A DNA stretch of 64,000 bases from Alcaligenes ammonioxydans (GTDB lineage Bacteria > Pseudomonadota > Gammaproteobacteria > Burkholderiales > Burkholderiaceae_B), in the NCBI RefSeq assembly GCF_019343455.1, contig NZ_CP049362.1, forward strand, positions 3,286,001 through 3,350,000, in the 5' to 3' direction. Both the position numbers and the translations under genes were made by a program. The notes beneath the pieces were generated by a model. That model searched no databases. It saw only the letters and a list, made by a program, of their open reading frames with translations, and had not been told where the DNA came from. Within the stretch, counting starts at the first letter, position 1, and each line of letters begins with the position of its first letter. Positions 18,009 through 27,700 of the stretch are shown one piece after another.

Positions 18009-18602
18009 ATGGACCTTATCGCCTTAATGACTTCGCATTTCGACGATTCCGTCGATACCCTCAAAGCCAGCACCCGCGAACTGGCCGAACCTTTGGCCGC
18101 CGCTGTCGAGCTATTGTTTGCCACCCTGGCTAACGACGGCAAGATTCTGGCTTGCGGAAACGGCGGATCAGCAGCCGACGCCCAGCACTTTATTGCAGAG
18201 CTGGTGGGCCGTTTTGAGCGCGACCGCCTGCCTTTGGCCGGCATTGCGTTGAACACCGATACCTCGATCATGACGGCGGTGGGCAACGATTACGGCTTTG
18301 ACAGTATTTTTGAACGCCAGGTCAGTGCCTTGGGCCAGACTGGCGACATTCTGGTGGCCATCTCCACCAGCGGCAACTCGCCTAATGTCATCCGCGCCAT
18401 CGAGGCCGCCCGCGAGCGCGATATGGTCATCATTGCCCTGACAGGCAAAGGCGGCGGAAAAATCGCCGAGCTGCTCTCGGACACAGACATTCATCTTTGC
18501 GTACCGCACGATCGAACCATGCGTATTCAGGAAGTACACATTGTTCTGTTGCATGCCATGTGCGATGGCATTGATGCCCTGCTGCTGGGAGATCCCCTAT
18601 GA
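18009..18602 (+). CDS. gmhA: Phosphoheptose isomerase family SIS protein (GmhA-like, DiaA locus)
   Basis: Either sedoheptulose 7-phosphate isomerase for LPS heptose synthesis, or the DnaA-binding factor DiaA, which occupies this place in E. coli (rsmI-yraN-diaA-dolP). The sequence favours GmhA: from M-D-L-I, the active-site set His60 and Glu64 in A-Q-H-F-I-A-E-L plus Gln174 and His182 is intact, whereas DiaA lacks the Glu. The SIS signature G-N-G-G-S-A-A-D and S-T-S-G-N-S are present. 197 residues. The stop overlaps the dolP ATG. Confidence 0.82.
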   Translation: MDLIALMTSHFDDSVDTLKASTRELAEPLAAAVELLFATLANDGKILACGNGGSAADAQHFIAELVGRFERDRLPLAGIALNTDTSIMTAVGNDYGFDSIFERQVSALGQTGDILVAISTSGNSPNVIRAIEAARERDMVIIALTGKGGGKIAELLSDTDIHLCVPHDRTMRIQEVHIVLLHAMCDGIDALLLGDPL

Positions 18603-19291
18603 AACACCGTTTGATTCTGGCCGCCCTGCTGGCCAGCACCACACTGACCGGCTGCGGACTACTGGTGGTCGGCGGCGCTGCCGCCACGACCGCTGTCGTA
18701 GCTACCGACCGTCGCACCACAGGCGAACAGGTCGAGGACAAAACCATTGTCATGAAAGCCGGCGCGGAAACACGTCGCCTGCTGGAGAACAAGGAAGGTC
18801 GCATCAACACCACCTCCTACGCCGGGCTTGCCCTGCTGACGGGGGATGTGCCCACCCAGGCTGACAAAGAAGAGGCGGGACGTCTGGTCTCCAAAGTCGA
18901 CAAAGTCACTCGCGTGGTCAATGAATTGCGCGTGGGCGAGCCCACCCCGTTGAGTGTGCGTTCGAACGACTCCTGGATTACCACCCGGGTCAGCACCGCC
19001 TTGCTGAACGCCAAGGACGTGCCTAGCCGCACGATCTCCACCACAACCGAGCGTGGCGTAGTCTACCTGCTGGGCCGTGTCACTCACGAAGAGGGCGAGC
19101 GCGCCGCGATTGCCGCCTCCAGCGTGCCCGGCGTGAACAAAGTGGTCAAGCTCTTTGAGTACGTCAGCGCCGAAAGCCTGGCACAACCTTTTAGCACCAA
19201 CAATCAGCCAAGCACTGCCCCCGCTGGCACAGCGGCTCCGGCAGCACAGCCTGCTCCCGCCTCTTCTGTAGAAGTGATGCCTGTCCAATGA
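18599..19291 (+). CDS. dolP: BON-domain outer-membrane lipoprotein, DolP (YraP) type
   Basis: 230 residues with signal peptide and lipobox L-T-G-C (Cys at about 19), then two BON domains (about 65-125 and 130-195) and a Pro/Ala-rich tail. DolP in E. coli sits in the outer membrane at anionic phospholipid and supports envelope integrity and BAM function. The gene order after the SIS gene is the same as in E. coli. ATGA overlaps join it to the genes on both sides. Confidence 0.88.
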   Translation: MKHRLILAALLASTTLTGCGLLVVGGAAATTAVVATDRRTTGEQVEDKTIVMKAGAETRRLLENKEGRINTTSYAGLALLTGDVPTQADKEEAGRLVSKVDKVTRVVNELRVGEPTPLSVRSNDSWITTRVSTALLNAKDVPSRTISTTTERGVVYLLGRVTHEEGERAAIAASSVPGVNKVVKLFEYVSAESLAQPFSTNNQPSTAPAGTAAPAAQPAPASSVEVMPVQ

Positions 19292-19788
19292 AAAAAGTAG
19301 TCATCATTGCCTTTGTCGTTGCCATCGCTGTAGGTCTGGGCGTATGGACCATGTCCGGCAGCGCCAAGGCCAGCGCCCCGGACGTCGCCTTCACCGACCT
19401 CAATGGCAAACACTTTGAGACCAAAGATCTGCAAGGCAAAGTAGTCCTGGTGAAGTTCTGGGCCACGGACTGCACCACCTGCGTTGCGCAAATGCCTGAC
19501 AACATTGAGAACTTCAATGCCTTGTCCAGCAAGGGATTTGATATCGTGGCCGTCGCCATGAAGCACGACCCCATCAATTACGTGCGTAATTTCACCCAGT
19601 CCCGCCAACTGCCGTTCACGGTTGTCCATGACGACAAGGGCGATATCGCCAAGGCCTTTGGGGACGTCCGTCTGACGCCCACTGCCTTTTTACTCGACAA
19701 ACAGGGTTACATCATCAAGCGCTACCTGGGCAACTACGACAAGCAGGAGTTCATTGCTACTGTCGAAAAAGCCCTGGCCAGCAGCTAA
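19288..19788 (+). CDS. TlpA/ResA-like thioredoxin-fold protein with C-T-T-C active site
   Basis: 166 residues, with an N-terminal membrane anchor or signal (about 3-22) and a periplasmic thioredoxin fold: V-L-V-K-F-W-A-T-D, then Cys62-Thr-Thr-Cys65, and the cis-Pro loop L-T-P-T-A-F. The usual Trp before the first Cys is Asp and the usual Pro before the second Cys is Thr. It may act as a thiol oxidoreductase for envelope proteins or cytochrome maturation; the substrate is unknown. Coupled to dolP by ATGA overlap and closed by the terminator at 19814-19847. Confidence 0.85.
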   Translation: MKKVVIIAFVVAIAVGLGVWTMSGSAKASAPDVAFTDLNGKHFETKDLQGKVVLVKFWATDCTTCVAQMPDNIENFNALSSKGFDIVAVAMKHDPINYVRNFTQSRQLPFTVVHDDKGDIAKAFGDVRLTPTAFLLDKQGYIIKRYLGNYDKQEFIATVEKALASS

Positions 19789-19813
19789 GCTCCTGTTTTT
19801 GCCCCAGCCACAT

Positions 19814-20760
<947 letters not shown>

Positions 20761-20763
20761 TCC

Positions 20764-21489
20764 GTGCGCGCTCCAATCCGTGCCCATGCCTGGGCACGGC
20801 CTTTGTCTGCCTGCCAGCCCGATGAGACCATCTGGCTGTTTGACCTGGATAACACCCTGCACAATGCCTCTCAAGGCATTTTTCAGGCTATTGACGGGCG
20901 AATGCGTATCGGCGTGGCGCAAACCCTGGGTGTAGACATGGACGAGGCCGACCGGCTGCGTCTGGAATACTGGCAACGCTATGGCGCAACCATGATTGGC
21001 CTGCATCGCCATCACGGCGCCGACCCGGCGGCCTTCCTCAAGCACGCGCACGATTTTGATGTGCCTTCCCTGATCAGTGCCGAGCCGGGCCTTGCCTACC
21101 AGCTGCGCCGCCTACCGGGCTATAAGCTGTTGTTGACCAACGCGCCCCAGGACTACGCACATCGTGTTCTGAAGGCACTGAATTTGCTACCGGTTTTTGA
21201 TGGCCTGTGGGCTATTGAGCACATGCAACTGCAAGGTCGCTATCGCCCCAAGCCCTCGCAGGCGCTGATGAAGCAGGCCTTGGCCATGCTCAAGGCGCAG
21301 GCTCGCGACATTGTGCTGGTGGAAGATACCTTGCGCAATCTGAAAAGCGCCCGACAGCTGGGGATGCAAACCATCCACATCTATAACGCGGGCACTCCCT
21401 TTAGCGCCATGTATCATGGCCGCAGCCCTTATGTCGATCACCGCATCAACCGCATCGCCCAACTGGTCAAGAACTGGCCACGCCTCTAA
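20764..21489 (+). CDS. Pyrimidine 5'-nucleotidase-like HAD hydrolase
   Basis: HAD phosphatase with motif I W-L-F-D-L-D-N-T-L-H near residue 21, motif II L-L-L-T-N-A-P and motif IV L-V-E-D-T-L-R-N-L. The cap is helical, as in the SDT1/pyrimidine 5'-nucleotidase subfamily. 241 residues. The only sensible start is a GTG 3 nt after argB. The physiological substrate is not known; nucleotide monophosphates are the family's usual substrates. In some relatives slmA follows this gene; it does not here. Confidence 0.8.
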   Translation: MRAPIRAHAWARPLSACQPDETIWLFDLDNTLHNASQGIFQAIDGRMRIGVAQTLGVDMDEADRLRLEYWQRYGATMIGLHRHHGADPAAFLKHAHDFDVPSLISAEPGLAYQLRRLPGYKLLLTNAPQDYAHRVLKALNLLPVFDGLWAIEHMQLQGRYRPKPSQALMKQALAMLKAQARDIVLVEDTLRNLKSARQLGMQTIHIYNAGTPFSAMYHGRSPYVDHRINRIAQLVKNWPRL

Positions 21490-21545
21490 GGGCCTTACCA
21501 TCCCTGTCACGATAGCGAGCCAATTCCCTTTTTCAGTGATGTGTC

Positions 21546-21575
21546 GTCAAGAGCGGCCATTTTTCTGCTCTTGAC
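21546..21575. terminator. Hairpin between convergent genes
   Basis: Nine perfect base pairs, GTCAAGAGC (21546-21554) with GCTCTTGAC (21567-21575), form a 12-nt-loop hairpin in the gap between the nucleotidase and moeB stops. It lacks a clean T-run, so it is a probable rather than certain terminator. Confidence 0.45.
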
Positions 21576-21605
21576 TCACCGACATACACTGCGGTCAGAA
21601 AAAAA

Positions 21606-22379
21606 TCAGACCTGATGGCGCTGTTCCACCGCTTCGGCACCGCATACCGGGCAGGCCGGATCTTTACGAAAACGCACCGTATGCCAATTCATGTTGAAGG
21701 CATCCACGCTTAACAAACGGCCGACCAAAGGCTCTCCGAAGCCGCCTAACAGCTTCAAGGCCTCGACTGCTTGCGCACTACCCACCATACCCAGCAAAGG
21801 CGACAGAACGCCTGTGGTAGCGCAGCGCAATTCCTCAACATCATCGGCTTCGGGGAACAGGCAGTGGTAGCAAGGGGCGTCGGGCTGACGCAGGTCATAG
21901 GTGCTGACCTGCCCCGAAAAACGAATCGCCGCACCGGACACCAATGGTTTACGCAGGGCCACGCAGGCGCGGTTAATGGCGTGGCGGGTCGCAAAGTTGT
22001 CGCAGCAATCCAGCACCAAATCGACTTGCCGAACCCAATGCATCAAGCCCGCTTCGTCCAGACGCTGAACGACAGGAGTGACCTTGACTTCAGGATTGAG
22101 CTGCTCAATATGCAGCTTGGCAGACTCGACCTTGTCCCAGCCCAGACGATCAGTGGTGTGAGCAATCTGGCGTTGCAGATTGCTCAATTCCACTTGATCA
22201 TCGTCGACCAGAATGATGGAGCCCACCCCCGAAGCCGCCAGATACGCCACCACCGGGGAGCCCAGGCCTCCCGCTCCAACTACCAGGATGCGGGAGGCCA
22301 GCACCCGCTCCTGCGCTTCCACCCCGAACTCGTCGAGCAGAATATGCCGCGCATAGCGCAGTAATTGCTGATCTTCCAC
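21606..22379 (-). CDS. moeB: ThiF/MoeB-family sulfur-carrier adenylyltransferase
   Basis: Activates the C-terminal glycine of MoaD or ThiS by adenylation. 257 residues. The ATP site G-A-G-G-L-G-S-P near residue 35, the Asp loop L-V-D-D-D-Q-V-E-L-S-N-L-Q-R-Q and the Zn-binding pairs C-Y-H-C and C-P-V-C are intact. MoeB, ThiF and HesA cannot be told apart without phylogeny. It follows ctpA by 15 nt and so appears to be the last gene of a gpmA-envC-ctpA-moeB unit. Confidence 0.9.
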   Translation of the reverse strand: MEDQQLLRYARHILLDEFGVEAQERVLASRILVVGAGGLGSPVVAYLAASGVGSIILVDDDQVELSNLQRQIAHTTDRLGWDKVESAKLHIEQLNPEVKVTPVVQRLDEAGLMHWVRQVDLVLDCCDNFATRHAINRACVALRKPLVSGAAIRFSGQVSTYDLRQPDAPCYHCLFPEADDVEELRCATTGVLSPLLGMVGSAQAVEALKLLGGFGEPLVGRLLSVDAFNMNWHTVRFRKDPACPVCGAEAVEQRHQV

Positions 22380-22394
22380 GTCAAGAGCCTGTGT

Positions 22395-23906
22395 TTACGG
22401 AGTTACCGGCTCGAGCCCTTTCGGGGTGATTCGGAACCGCTCAACGCTGGGTTGCTGATTCAGGGGACTTTTTTTTTCAGTCGATTCGGACGCCACGTCC
22501 TTCTCGCGCTGGGCAGCAGCCTGCTTGGCGGCAGCAACTTTGGCCGGATCATTTTTCATGACCGGACGTCCCGCCAAATGGTTCAGCGCCTGCTGCAACT
22601 GATAATCGTCGTCACCACCAAACTCGAACATCTTGAATTCGGGGCTCATACCCAGATCAGGCTGTTCTTCTTCGGTGCTTTCATCCACTTTACTGTTGAG
22701 CAAATGGCGTTTGAGATCCACCTCACGAGGCAGACGGAACAAATTACCTTGTGCGGTATCGTCCACCACCACATCTGGCTGAACGCCCGTCACCTGAATC
22801 GACGTGCCGTTAGGCGTGTAATACAAAGCGGTGGTCAGCTTCAGCCCTGAGTCCTCGGACAGCGGCACCACGCTTTGCACCGAGCCCTTGCCGAAGGTGC
22901 GATTACCAATAATGGTGGCCCGCTTGTGATCCTGCAAAGCACCAGCCACAATTTCCGAGGCCGAGGCCGAGCCCACATTCACCAGCACAACGATAGGCAC
23001 GGTCTTGAGCCAGTCCAGCTTTTTCAGGACGTCCGCATCCGTGTCGAGCTCACCCAGCACGGACTGCATGGACTTGACGTAATACTCGCGATTGGACGAG
23101 GGGATACGACCTTTGGTCGATACCACCAGGTCACCCGAATCCAGGAAGGCGGACGAGACGCCAATAGCGCTTTCCAGCAAGCCACCAGGATCGTTGCGCA
23201 GGTCAATGACCAAACCTTTCGGTGCGCCAGGGCCTTTGTAGACTTCGGACAACTGCTTGATCAGATCAGCCGCCGTGCGTTCCTGGAACTGGGCAATGCG
23301 CACGTAGGCCACGTCGTCAGCCAGCATCTTGGAGCGCACGCTGCGCACCTTGATGACATCGCGCACCAGATTGAATTCCAGCGGCTTGTCCCGGCCAGCA
23401 CGACGAATCGTCAGTTTGATCGATGTATTGGGCTCGCCACGCATTTGCTTGACTGCATCATTCAGGCTCAAATCCTTGGTCGGTTTGCCATTGATGTGCG
23501 TGATGATGTCGCCAGCCAGAATGCCGGCACGGGCAGCCGGTGTGTCTTCAATCGGCGAGATGACTTTGGGCATCCCGTCCTCGCTACCGATTTCTATGCC
23601 CAGACCGCCAAACCCGCCCTGGGTCATGGCTTCCATTTCCTTGAACGCATCCGCATCCAGATAGGCCGAGTGCGGGTCCAGATCGGTAAACAGCCCCTTG
23701 ATCGCATTATTGACCAGGGTCTGATCCGTCAAAGGTTCCACGTACGTGTTCTTGATGGCAGCGAACACATTGGCGAACTGTTGCAGTTCGCGCAAAGGCA
23801 ATGGCTCGCCGCGTTGAGCGACCGCAGTAATGCCAAGGCTGATCAAAATACCGCCCACAGCACCTGCTGCCACTAGTCCAATGCTGCCAATCCTTCGAGT
23901 GCTCAT
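22395..23906 (-). CDS. ctpA: C-terminal processing peptidase, S41 family
   Basis: Periplasmic serine protease that trims or degrades envelope proteins. 503 residues from M-S-T-R-R. The N-terminal hydrophobic segment (about 5-30) acts as signal or anchor; a PDZ domain follows (G-L-G-I-E-I-G...V-I-S-P-I-E-D-T-P-A), then the protease with the Ser motif N-V-G-S-A-S-A-S-E and the Lys in F-G-K-G-S-V-Q, the Ser-Lys dyad. The C-terminal tail (about 400-503) is charged and rich in Glu and Lys. Starts at 23912 or 23918 are also possible. Often paired with envC in proteobacteria. Confidence 0.92.
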   Translation of the reverse strand: MSTRRIGSIGLVAAGAVGGILISLGITAVAQRGEPLPLRELQQFANVFAAIKNTYVEPLTDQTLVNNAIKGLFTDLDPHSAYLDADAFKEMEAMTQGGFGGLGIEIGSEDGMPKVISPIEDTPAARAGILAGDIITHINGKPTKDLSLNDAVKQMRGEPNTSIKLTIRRAGRDKPLEFNLVRDVIKVRSVRSKMLADDVAYVRIAQFQERTAADLIKQLSEVYKGPGAPKGLVIDLRNDPGGLLESAIGVSSAFLDSGDLVVSTKGRIPSSNREYYVKSMQSVLGELDTDADVLKKLDWLKTVPIVVLVNVGSASASEIVAGALQDHKRATIIGNRTFGKGSVQSVVPLSEDSGLKLTTALYYTPNGTSIQVTGVQPDVVVDDTAQGNLFRLPREVDLKRHLLNSKVDESTEEEQPDLGMSPEFKMFEFGGDDDYQLQQALNHLAGRPVMKNDPAKVAAAKQAAAQREKDVASESTEKKSPLNQQPSVERFRITPKGLEPVTP

Positions 23907-24067
23907 GCACATTCCCATTATTTTCAGATTCAAGACGGGGCCACCTCCCGGAGCTGACCCGACCATGCATTATAAGAGTAGCGTAAAGCGCCGACCAGCG
24001 TGAACTGGGCTTGAGTCGCTACCCTGCGCTACAAATGCGAGCAAAAGTAAACGGCGGCCCAAAAAAC

Positions 24068-25627
24068 TCAGGGCCCCAGCCAAACCTGCGGATTAATGGG
24101 CTTGCCCTGATGGCGCAACTCAAAATACAGGCCCGGCTCAACCTGCCCGCCAGTCGCCCCCACCCGCGCAACAGCGTCTCCGCGCCCCACGACATCACCG
24201 ACCTGCTTGAGCGTGCTCTGGTTATAAGCGTAAACGCTCAGGTAGTCGCGCCCATGATCAATAATCAGCAAATTACCAAACCCGGTCATCCAACTGGCAA
24301 AGACCACCCGACCGGGGGCCACCGCACGGACCGTAGTTCCGGCTGACGCCCGCAACACAATACCGCGCCAAATACCGCCGTCAGGCCGCTCGGCACCGAA
24401 CTTGCCTTGCACTTGTCCCCGCACGGGATAGGGCAAGCCCCGCTTCAAGCCCTGAAATCCACCTTCGGGCTCCAAGGCAGGCGCGGCAGACTGCTCCACA
24501 GGCTCTTCCTCCACCTGCACCTCCCGCACCTTGGGAGCAACAGGCTTGCCAATCGGCTCGCTAGGCTCGGATGAGGCCTCCAGACTATCAGACAGCAACC
24601 GCTCGTTTGTCGTCGGTGGCGTGTAGGTCAAGGGCGGACGCGGAATGGCTTGTGCCGGCTCTGCTGGCGCCGGTTTGCTGGGCGGCAGGGCTGGCGGCAA
24701 TGGTGGCTGAGTAGCGCGGGCGCGCTCCAACAGCTCCCGCTCGCGTTCCAGACGCGCCTGCTCACGGGCGGCCTGCTCCTGCTCGGCCTTGCGACGCAAT
24801 TCCTGCTGGCGAAGCTGCTCGGCCTTGCGCGCCTCCTCGGCACGACGAGCGGCCTCCCGGCGACGTTGCTCTTCAGCACGGCGGGCTAGCTCGGCCTGGC
24901 GGGCAATCTCGGTTTCCAGCCCAGAGATCAAGTCTCCCAGGCGCTTGTCATTGCTTTGCAAATTGGCTGCCTGGCCACGCTGGCGCTCGAGCTCCGCGCT
25001 GATGTCCGCCACCACCTTGGCCCGCTTTTCTTTCTGTTCCTGCAAGGCCACTTTCTGGGCAGCCGCCTCAGCAGCCAGTTGCTCCTGTTCTTTTTCACGC
25101 GCGGCAAGCTGAGCCTGCAGGCGATCCAGTCGCTCTACAGTACGACGCACCTGATGCACCTGCTCGGTCTGTTGACGCGACACATAGCCCAAGTAATACA
25201 ACTCGCGGTTGATGGCGTTGGGGTCATCGCCGGACAAGAGGGCGGCCCAGGGAGAGACGCCATTGGCGTACTGCGCGCGCAACTGCTCGGCCAGTTCCTG
25301 CTGACGCTGCGCTTTAAGCGCCTGTTGTTCGCGAATCTGCTTGCCTAGGGTGCCCAGCTGCTCGTGCAACTGCTCTTGCCGCTGTTCGATCTGGGCCAGC
25401 GTGCGATCGATATCGGAGATCGCCTGCTCGGATTCACGCAAGGCATTGGCCGCATCACGACGAGAGCTTTCACTGCTGTCAATGCTCTTGCGTAAGGATT
25501 CGATTTTCTGGCGCAGCTCTGCCTGCTGCTTTTGAGCCTGGGCCTGGCGCGCGGCCAGATCCGGGTCCACAGCCAGTACCGGAAAGGTCCAGGCTGCCAG
25601 CAACAGGCAAACGCTGTAGCGCCACAT
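24068..25627 (-). CDS. envC: EnvC-like murein hydrolase activator
   Basis: Periplasmic activator of the cell-division amidases. 519 residues: signal peptide ending near V-L-A (about 1-19), a long coiled coil (about 20-290, with Gln/Arg/Glu/Ala heptads), a Pro-rich linker (about 300-390) and a LytM/M23 domain. Metal ligands are lost: the first His/Asp site reads G-G-I-W-R-G and the H-x-H site reads L-Y-F-E-L-R-H. This is the degenerate state typical of EnvC and NlpD. It starts 3 nt after the gpmA stop, so both are co-transcribed. Confidence 0.9.
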   Translation of the reverse strand: MWRYSVCLLLAAWTFPVLAVDPDLAARQAQAQKQQAELRQKIESLRKSIDSSESSRRDAANALRESEQAISDIDRTLAQIEQRQEQLHEQLGTLGKQIREQQALKAQRQQELAEQLRAQYANGVSPWAALLSGDDPNAINRELYYLGYVSRQQTEQVHQVRRTVERLDRLQAQLAAREKEQEQLAAEAAAQKVALQEQKEKRAKVVADISAELERQRGQAANLQSNDKRLGDLISGLETEIARQAELARRAEEQRRREAARRAEEARKAEQLRQQELRRKAEQEQAAREQARLERERELLERARATQPPLPPALPPSKPAPAEPAQAIPRPPLTYTPPTTNERLLSDSLEASSEPSEPIGKPVAPKVREVQVEEEPVEQSAAPALEPEGGFQGLKRGLPYPVRGQVQGKFGAERPDGGIWRGIVLRASAGTTVRAVAPGRVVFASWMTGFGNLLIIDHGRDYLSVYAYNQSTLKQVGDVVGRGDAVARVGATGGQVEPGLYFELRHQGKPINPQVWLGP

Positions 25628-25630
25628 TGT

Positions 25631-26377
25631 TTACTGCGCCTTGCCCTGATTGGCGACCGCTTGCATCTGGGCCGCAATCGCTTCCTGGTCGCCCAGGTAG
25701 TAATGGCGGATAGGACGCAGGTTCTCATCCAGCTCGTATACCAGTGGCTGACCGGTCGGAATGTTCAGGTGAACAATATCCTCATCGGAGATGCCGTCCA
25801 GATGCTTGATCAAAGCGCGCAGGCTGTTGCCATGAGCGGTTACCAGAACACGGCGTCCGGAACGGATGGCCGGCGCAATGGACTCGTCCCAGAACGGCAC
25901 GACACGGGCCACGGTGTCTTGCAAACATTCGGTGCGCGGCAATTCATCGGCCGGCACACGGGCGTAACGAGCATCAAAGCGTGGGTTGCGTGGATCATCC
26001 TCGGCAACGGGATCAGGAGCGATTGCATAGGCACGACGCCAGATCAGAACTTGATCCTCTCCGTACTTTTGTGCGGTTTCGGCTTTATTTAAGCCTTGTA
26101 AAGCACCATAATGGCGTTCGTTCAAACGCCAGCTCAAACCGATAGGAGTGTGCATGGCGTCCATCGAATCCAGGGCGATCCAAAGGGTACGGATAGCGCG
26201 CTTGAGGACCGAGGCAAAAGCCAGGTCGAACTCAAAGCCGTTTTCTTTGAGCAGATCACCGGCCTGCTTTGCCTGTTGGCGCCCGGTTTCGGTAAGATCG
26301 ACATCGGTCCAGCCAGTAAACCGGTTCTCCAGGTTCCACTGGCTTTCGCCGTGCCGCATCAATACAAGTTTATACAT
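25631..26377 (-). CDS. gpmA: 2,3-bisphosphoglycerate-dependent phosphoglycerate mutase
   Basis: Interconverts 3- and 2-phosphoglycerate. 248 residues. The phosphohistidine motif [10 protein letters not shown] opens the protein, and R-H-Y-G and [11 protein letters not shown] complete the catalytic set. The start [10 protein letters not shown] removes a 29-residue non-homologous extension. Divergent from the rhodanese gene across about 98 bp. Confidence 0.96.
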   Translation of the reverse strand: MYKLVLMRHGESQWNLENRFTGWTDVDLTETGRQQAKQAGDLLKENGFEFDLAFASVLKRAIRTLWIALDSMDAMHTPIGLSWRLNERHYGALQGLNKAETAQKYGEDQVLIWRRAYAIAPDPVAEDDPRNPRFDARYARVPADELPRTECLQDTVARVVPFWDESIAPAIRSGRRVLVTAHGNSLRALIKHLDGISDEDIVHLNIPTGQPLVYELDENLRPIRHYYLGDQEAIAAQMQAVANQGKAQ

Positions 26378-26416
26378 GGTAAAAACAGCCTCGAGGTTGA
26401 AAAATTGGCGCCACTC

Positions 26417-26422
26417 TATAAT
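26417..26422 (+). promoter_or_regulatory. Candidate -10 box of the rhodanese-grxC-secB-gpsA operon
   Basis: A perfect TATAAT lies 53 nt before the GTG start at 26476. TTGAAA at 26397-26402 is 14 bp upstream, shorter than ideal, so the -35 assignment is uncertain. Confidence 0.4.
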
Positions 26423-26475
26423 CGTGTGATCCGACCTTTTTTTCTTGCTTTTCTTGGTAATCAACAGGATTTAAC

Positions 26476-26886
26476 GTGGACTTCATCTTAAGTCAGAACA
26501 ATCTTCTAATTTTAGCAATTGCGGTGCTTGCCGGCATTATGCTGTTAATACCCAGCTTTTTCAAAGGCCGTGCCGGGCGCGCAGTTTCAAGCTCTGAAGC
26601 GGTACAGATGGTAAACCAGAAAGACGCTATTTTGATTGATCTACGTAGCGCCGATCAGTTCAAGACCGCGGCAATTGCGCAATCGCGCAACATCCCGGCT
26701 GCCGACCTTGACGCCAAGGCCAACAGCCTGCCCAAAGACAAACCTGTCATCCTGGTGTGTGAAACTGGCCGTAGCGCCCAACGCAGCGTTGCGGTTCTGC
26801 GCAAACATGGCATTGAGCAGGCCTACACACTGGAAGGCGGTATCCAGGGCTGGATGCAGGCCAGTCTGCCCGTCAAAAAATCGTAA
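26476..26886 (+). CDS. Membrane-anchored rhodanese-like protein
   Basis: 136 residues with an N-terminal membrane helix (about 7-27) and a cytoplasmic or periplasmic rhodanese domain with catalytic Cys95 in V-C-E-T-G-R-S. The start is a GTG preceded by an AGGA site; no closer ATG exists. This rhodanese-grxC-secB-gpsA order is also found in enterobacteria (yibN-grxC-secB-gpsA), so the gene corresponds to YibN. Sulfur-transfer partner unknown. Confidence 0.88.
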   Translation: MDFILSQNNLLILAIAVLAGIMLLIPSFFKGRAGRAVSSSEAVQMVNQKDAILIDLRSADQFKTAAIAQSRNIPAADLDAKANSLPKDKPVILVCETGRSAQRSVAVLRKHGIEQAYTLEGGIQGWMQASLPVKKS

Positions 26887-26908
26887 GCTCTCCTTCTACG
26901 AGGCTCTC

Positions 26909-27166
26909 ATGGCAAAAGTCACGATGTACTCCACAATGGTGTGCCCTTATTGTGTGCGCGCTGAAATGCTGCTCAAACAACGCGGCGTCACCGAAATCAA
27001 TAAAATCCTGATTGATCGCGAACCGGAACAGCGCGCCCTGATGATGGAGCGTACCGGTCGACGTACGGTTCCCCAAATCTACATTGGCGACACCCATGTA
27101 GGTGGCTACGATGATCTGGCCGCTTTGGACCGTGAAGGTGGTCTGCTGCCTTTGCTGGCTGCCTGA
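26909..27166 (+). CDS. grxC: Glutaredoxin 3
   Basis: 85-residue dithiol glutaredoxin with active site Cys12-Pro-Tyr-Cys15, the T-V-P-Q-I-Y cis-Pro loop and G-G-Y-D-D for glutathione binding. Reduces disulfides and mixed glutathione disulfides in the cytoplasm. The start MAKVTMYST is preferred to the long upstream frame, which overlaps the rhodanese gene. Confidence 0.95.
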   Translation: MAKVTMYSTMVCPYCVRAEMLLKQRGVTEINKILIDREPEQRALMMERTGRRTVPQIYIGDTHVGGYDDLAALDREGGLLPLLAA

Positions 27167-27205
27167 TTTTTTTTCTAACCATTTTTTTATCCCATAGGAT
27201 CACCC

Positions 27206-27700
27206 ATGGCCGACCAGAACAACACAGCCGCTGAACAAGAAGCTCAACAACCCAGCTTCAGCCTGCAGCGCACCTACATCAAAGACCTGTCCATCGAAAT
27301 GCCCAATGCCCCCCAGATCTTTCTGGAGCAAGAGGCCCCTTCCGTGGAAGTGTCCATCAATGTGGGCGGCCAGCGCCTGGCTGACACGGTTTACGAAAGC
27401 ACCGTGACCGCCACAGTGACCACACGCATTGGCGACAAGGTCATGTACTTGGTGGAAGCCACCCAGGCCGGTATTTTTGAAGCTGCCAACATTCCTGAAG
27501 AGCAGCTCGAGCCCTTGCTGGGCATTGTGTGCCCCACCATGCTGTACCCATACTTGCGCGCTGCCGTGGCCGACGCCATCAACCGTACGTCCCTGCCTGC
27601 CCTGCATCTGACGGAAGTGAACTTCCAGTCCCTGTACGAGCAGCGCCTGGCTCAGCAACAGGGCGCAGCCCAAACTGACGGCCAGCCTTTGCAGGCCTGA
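27206..27700 (+). CDS. secB: Protein-export chaperone SecB
   Basis: Tetrameric cytoplasmic chaperone that keeps preproteins unfolded and hands them to SecA. 164 residues. Conserved [16 protein letters not shown], the V-E-A-T-Q-A-G-I-F segment and the [10 protein letters not shown] motif are all present. An AGGAT ribosome site precedes the ATG. The stop overlaps the gpsA start. Confidence 0.97.
   Translation: MADQNNTAAEQEAQQPSFSLQRTYIKDLSIEMPNAPQIFLEQEAPSVEVSINVGGQRLADTVYESTVTATVTTRIGDKVMYLVEATQAGIFEAANIPEEQLEPLLGIVCPTMLYPYLRAAVADAINRTSLPALHLTEVNFQSLYEQRLAQQQGAAQTDGQPLQA

Noticed and set aside
22875..23876. 333-codon open frame on the plus strand opposite ctpA
   Set aside because: Antisense shadow of a clear S41 peptidase; no domain recognised.
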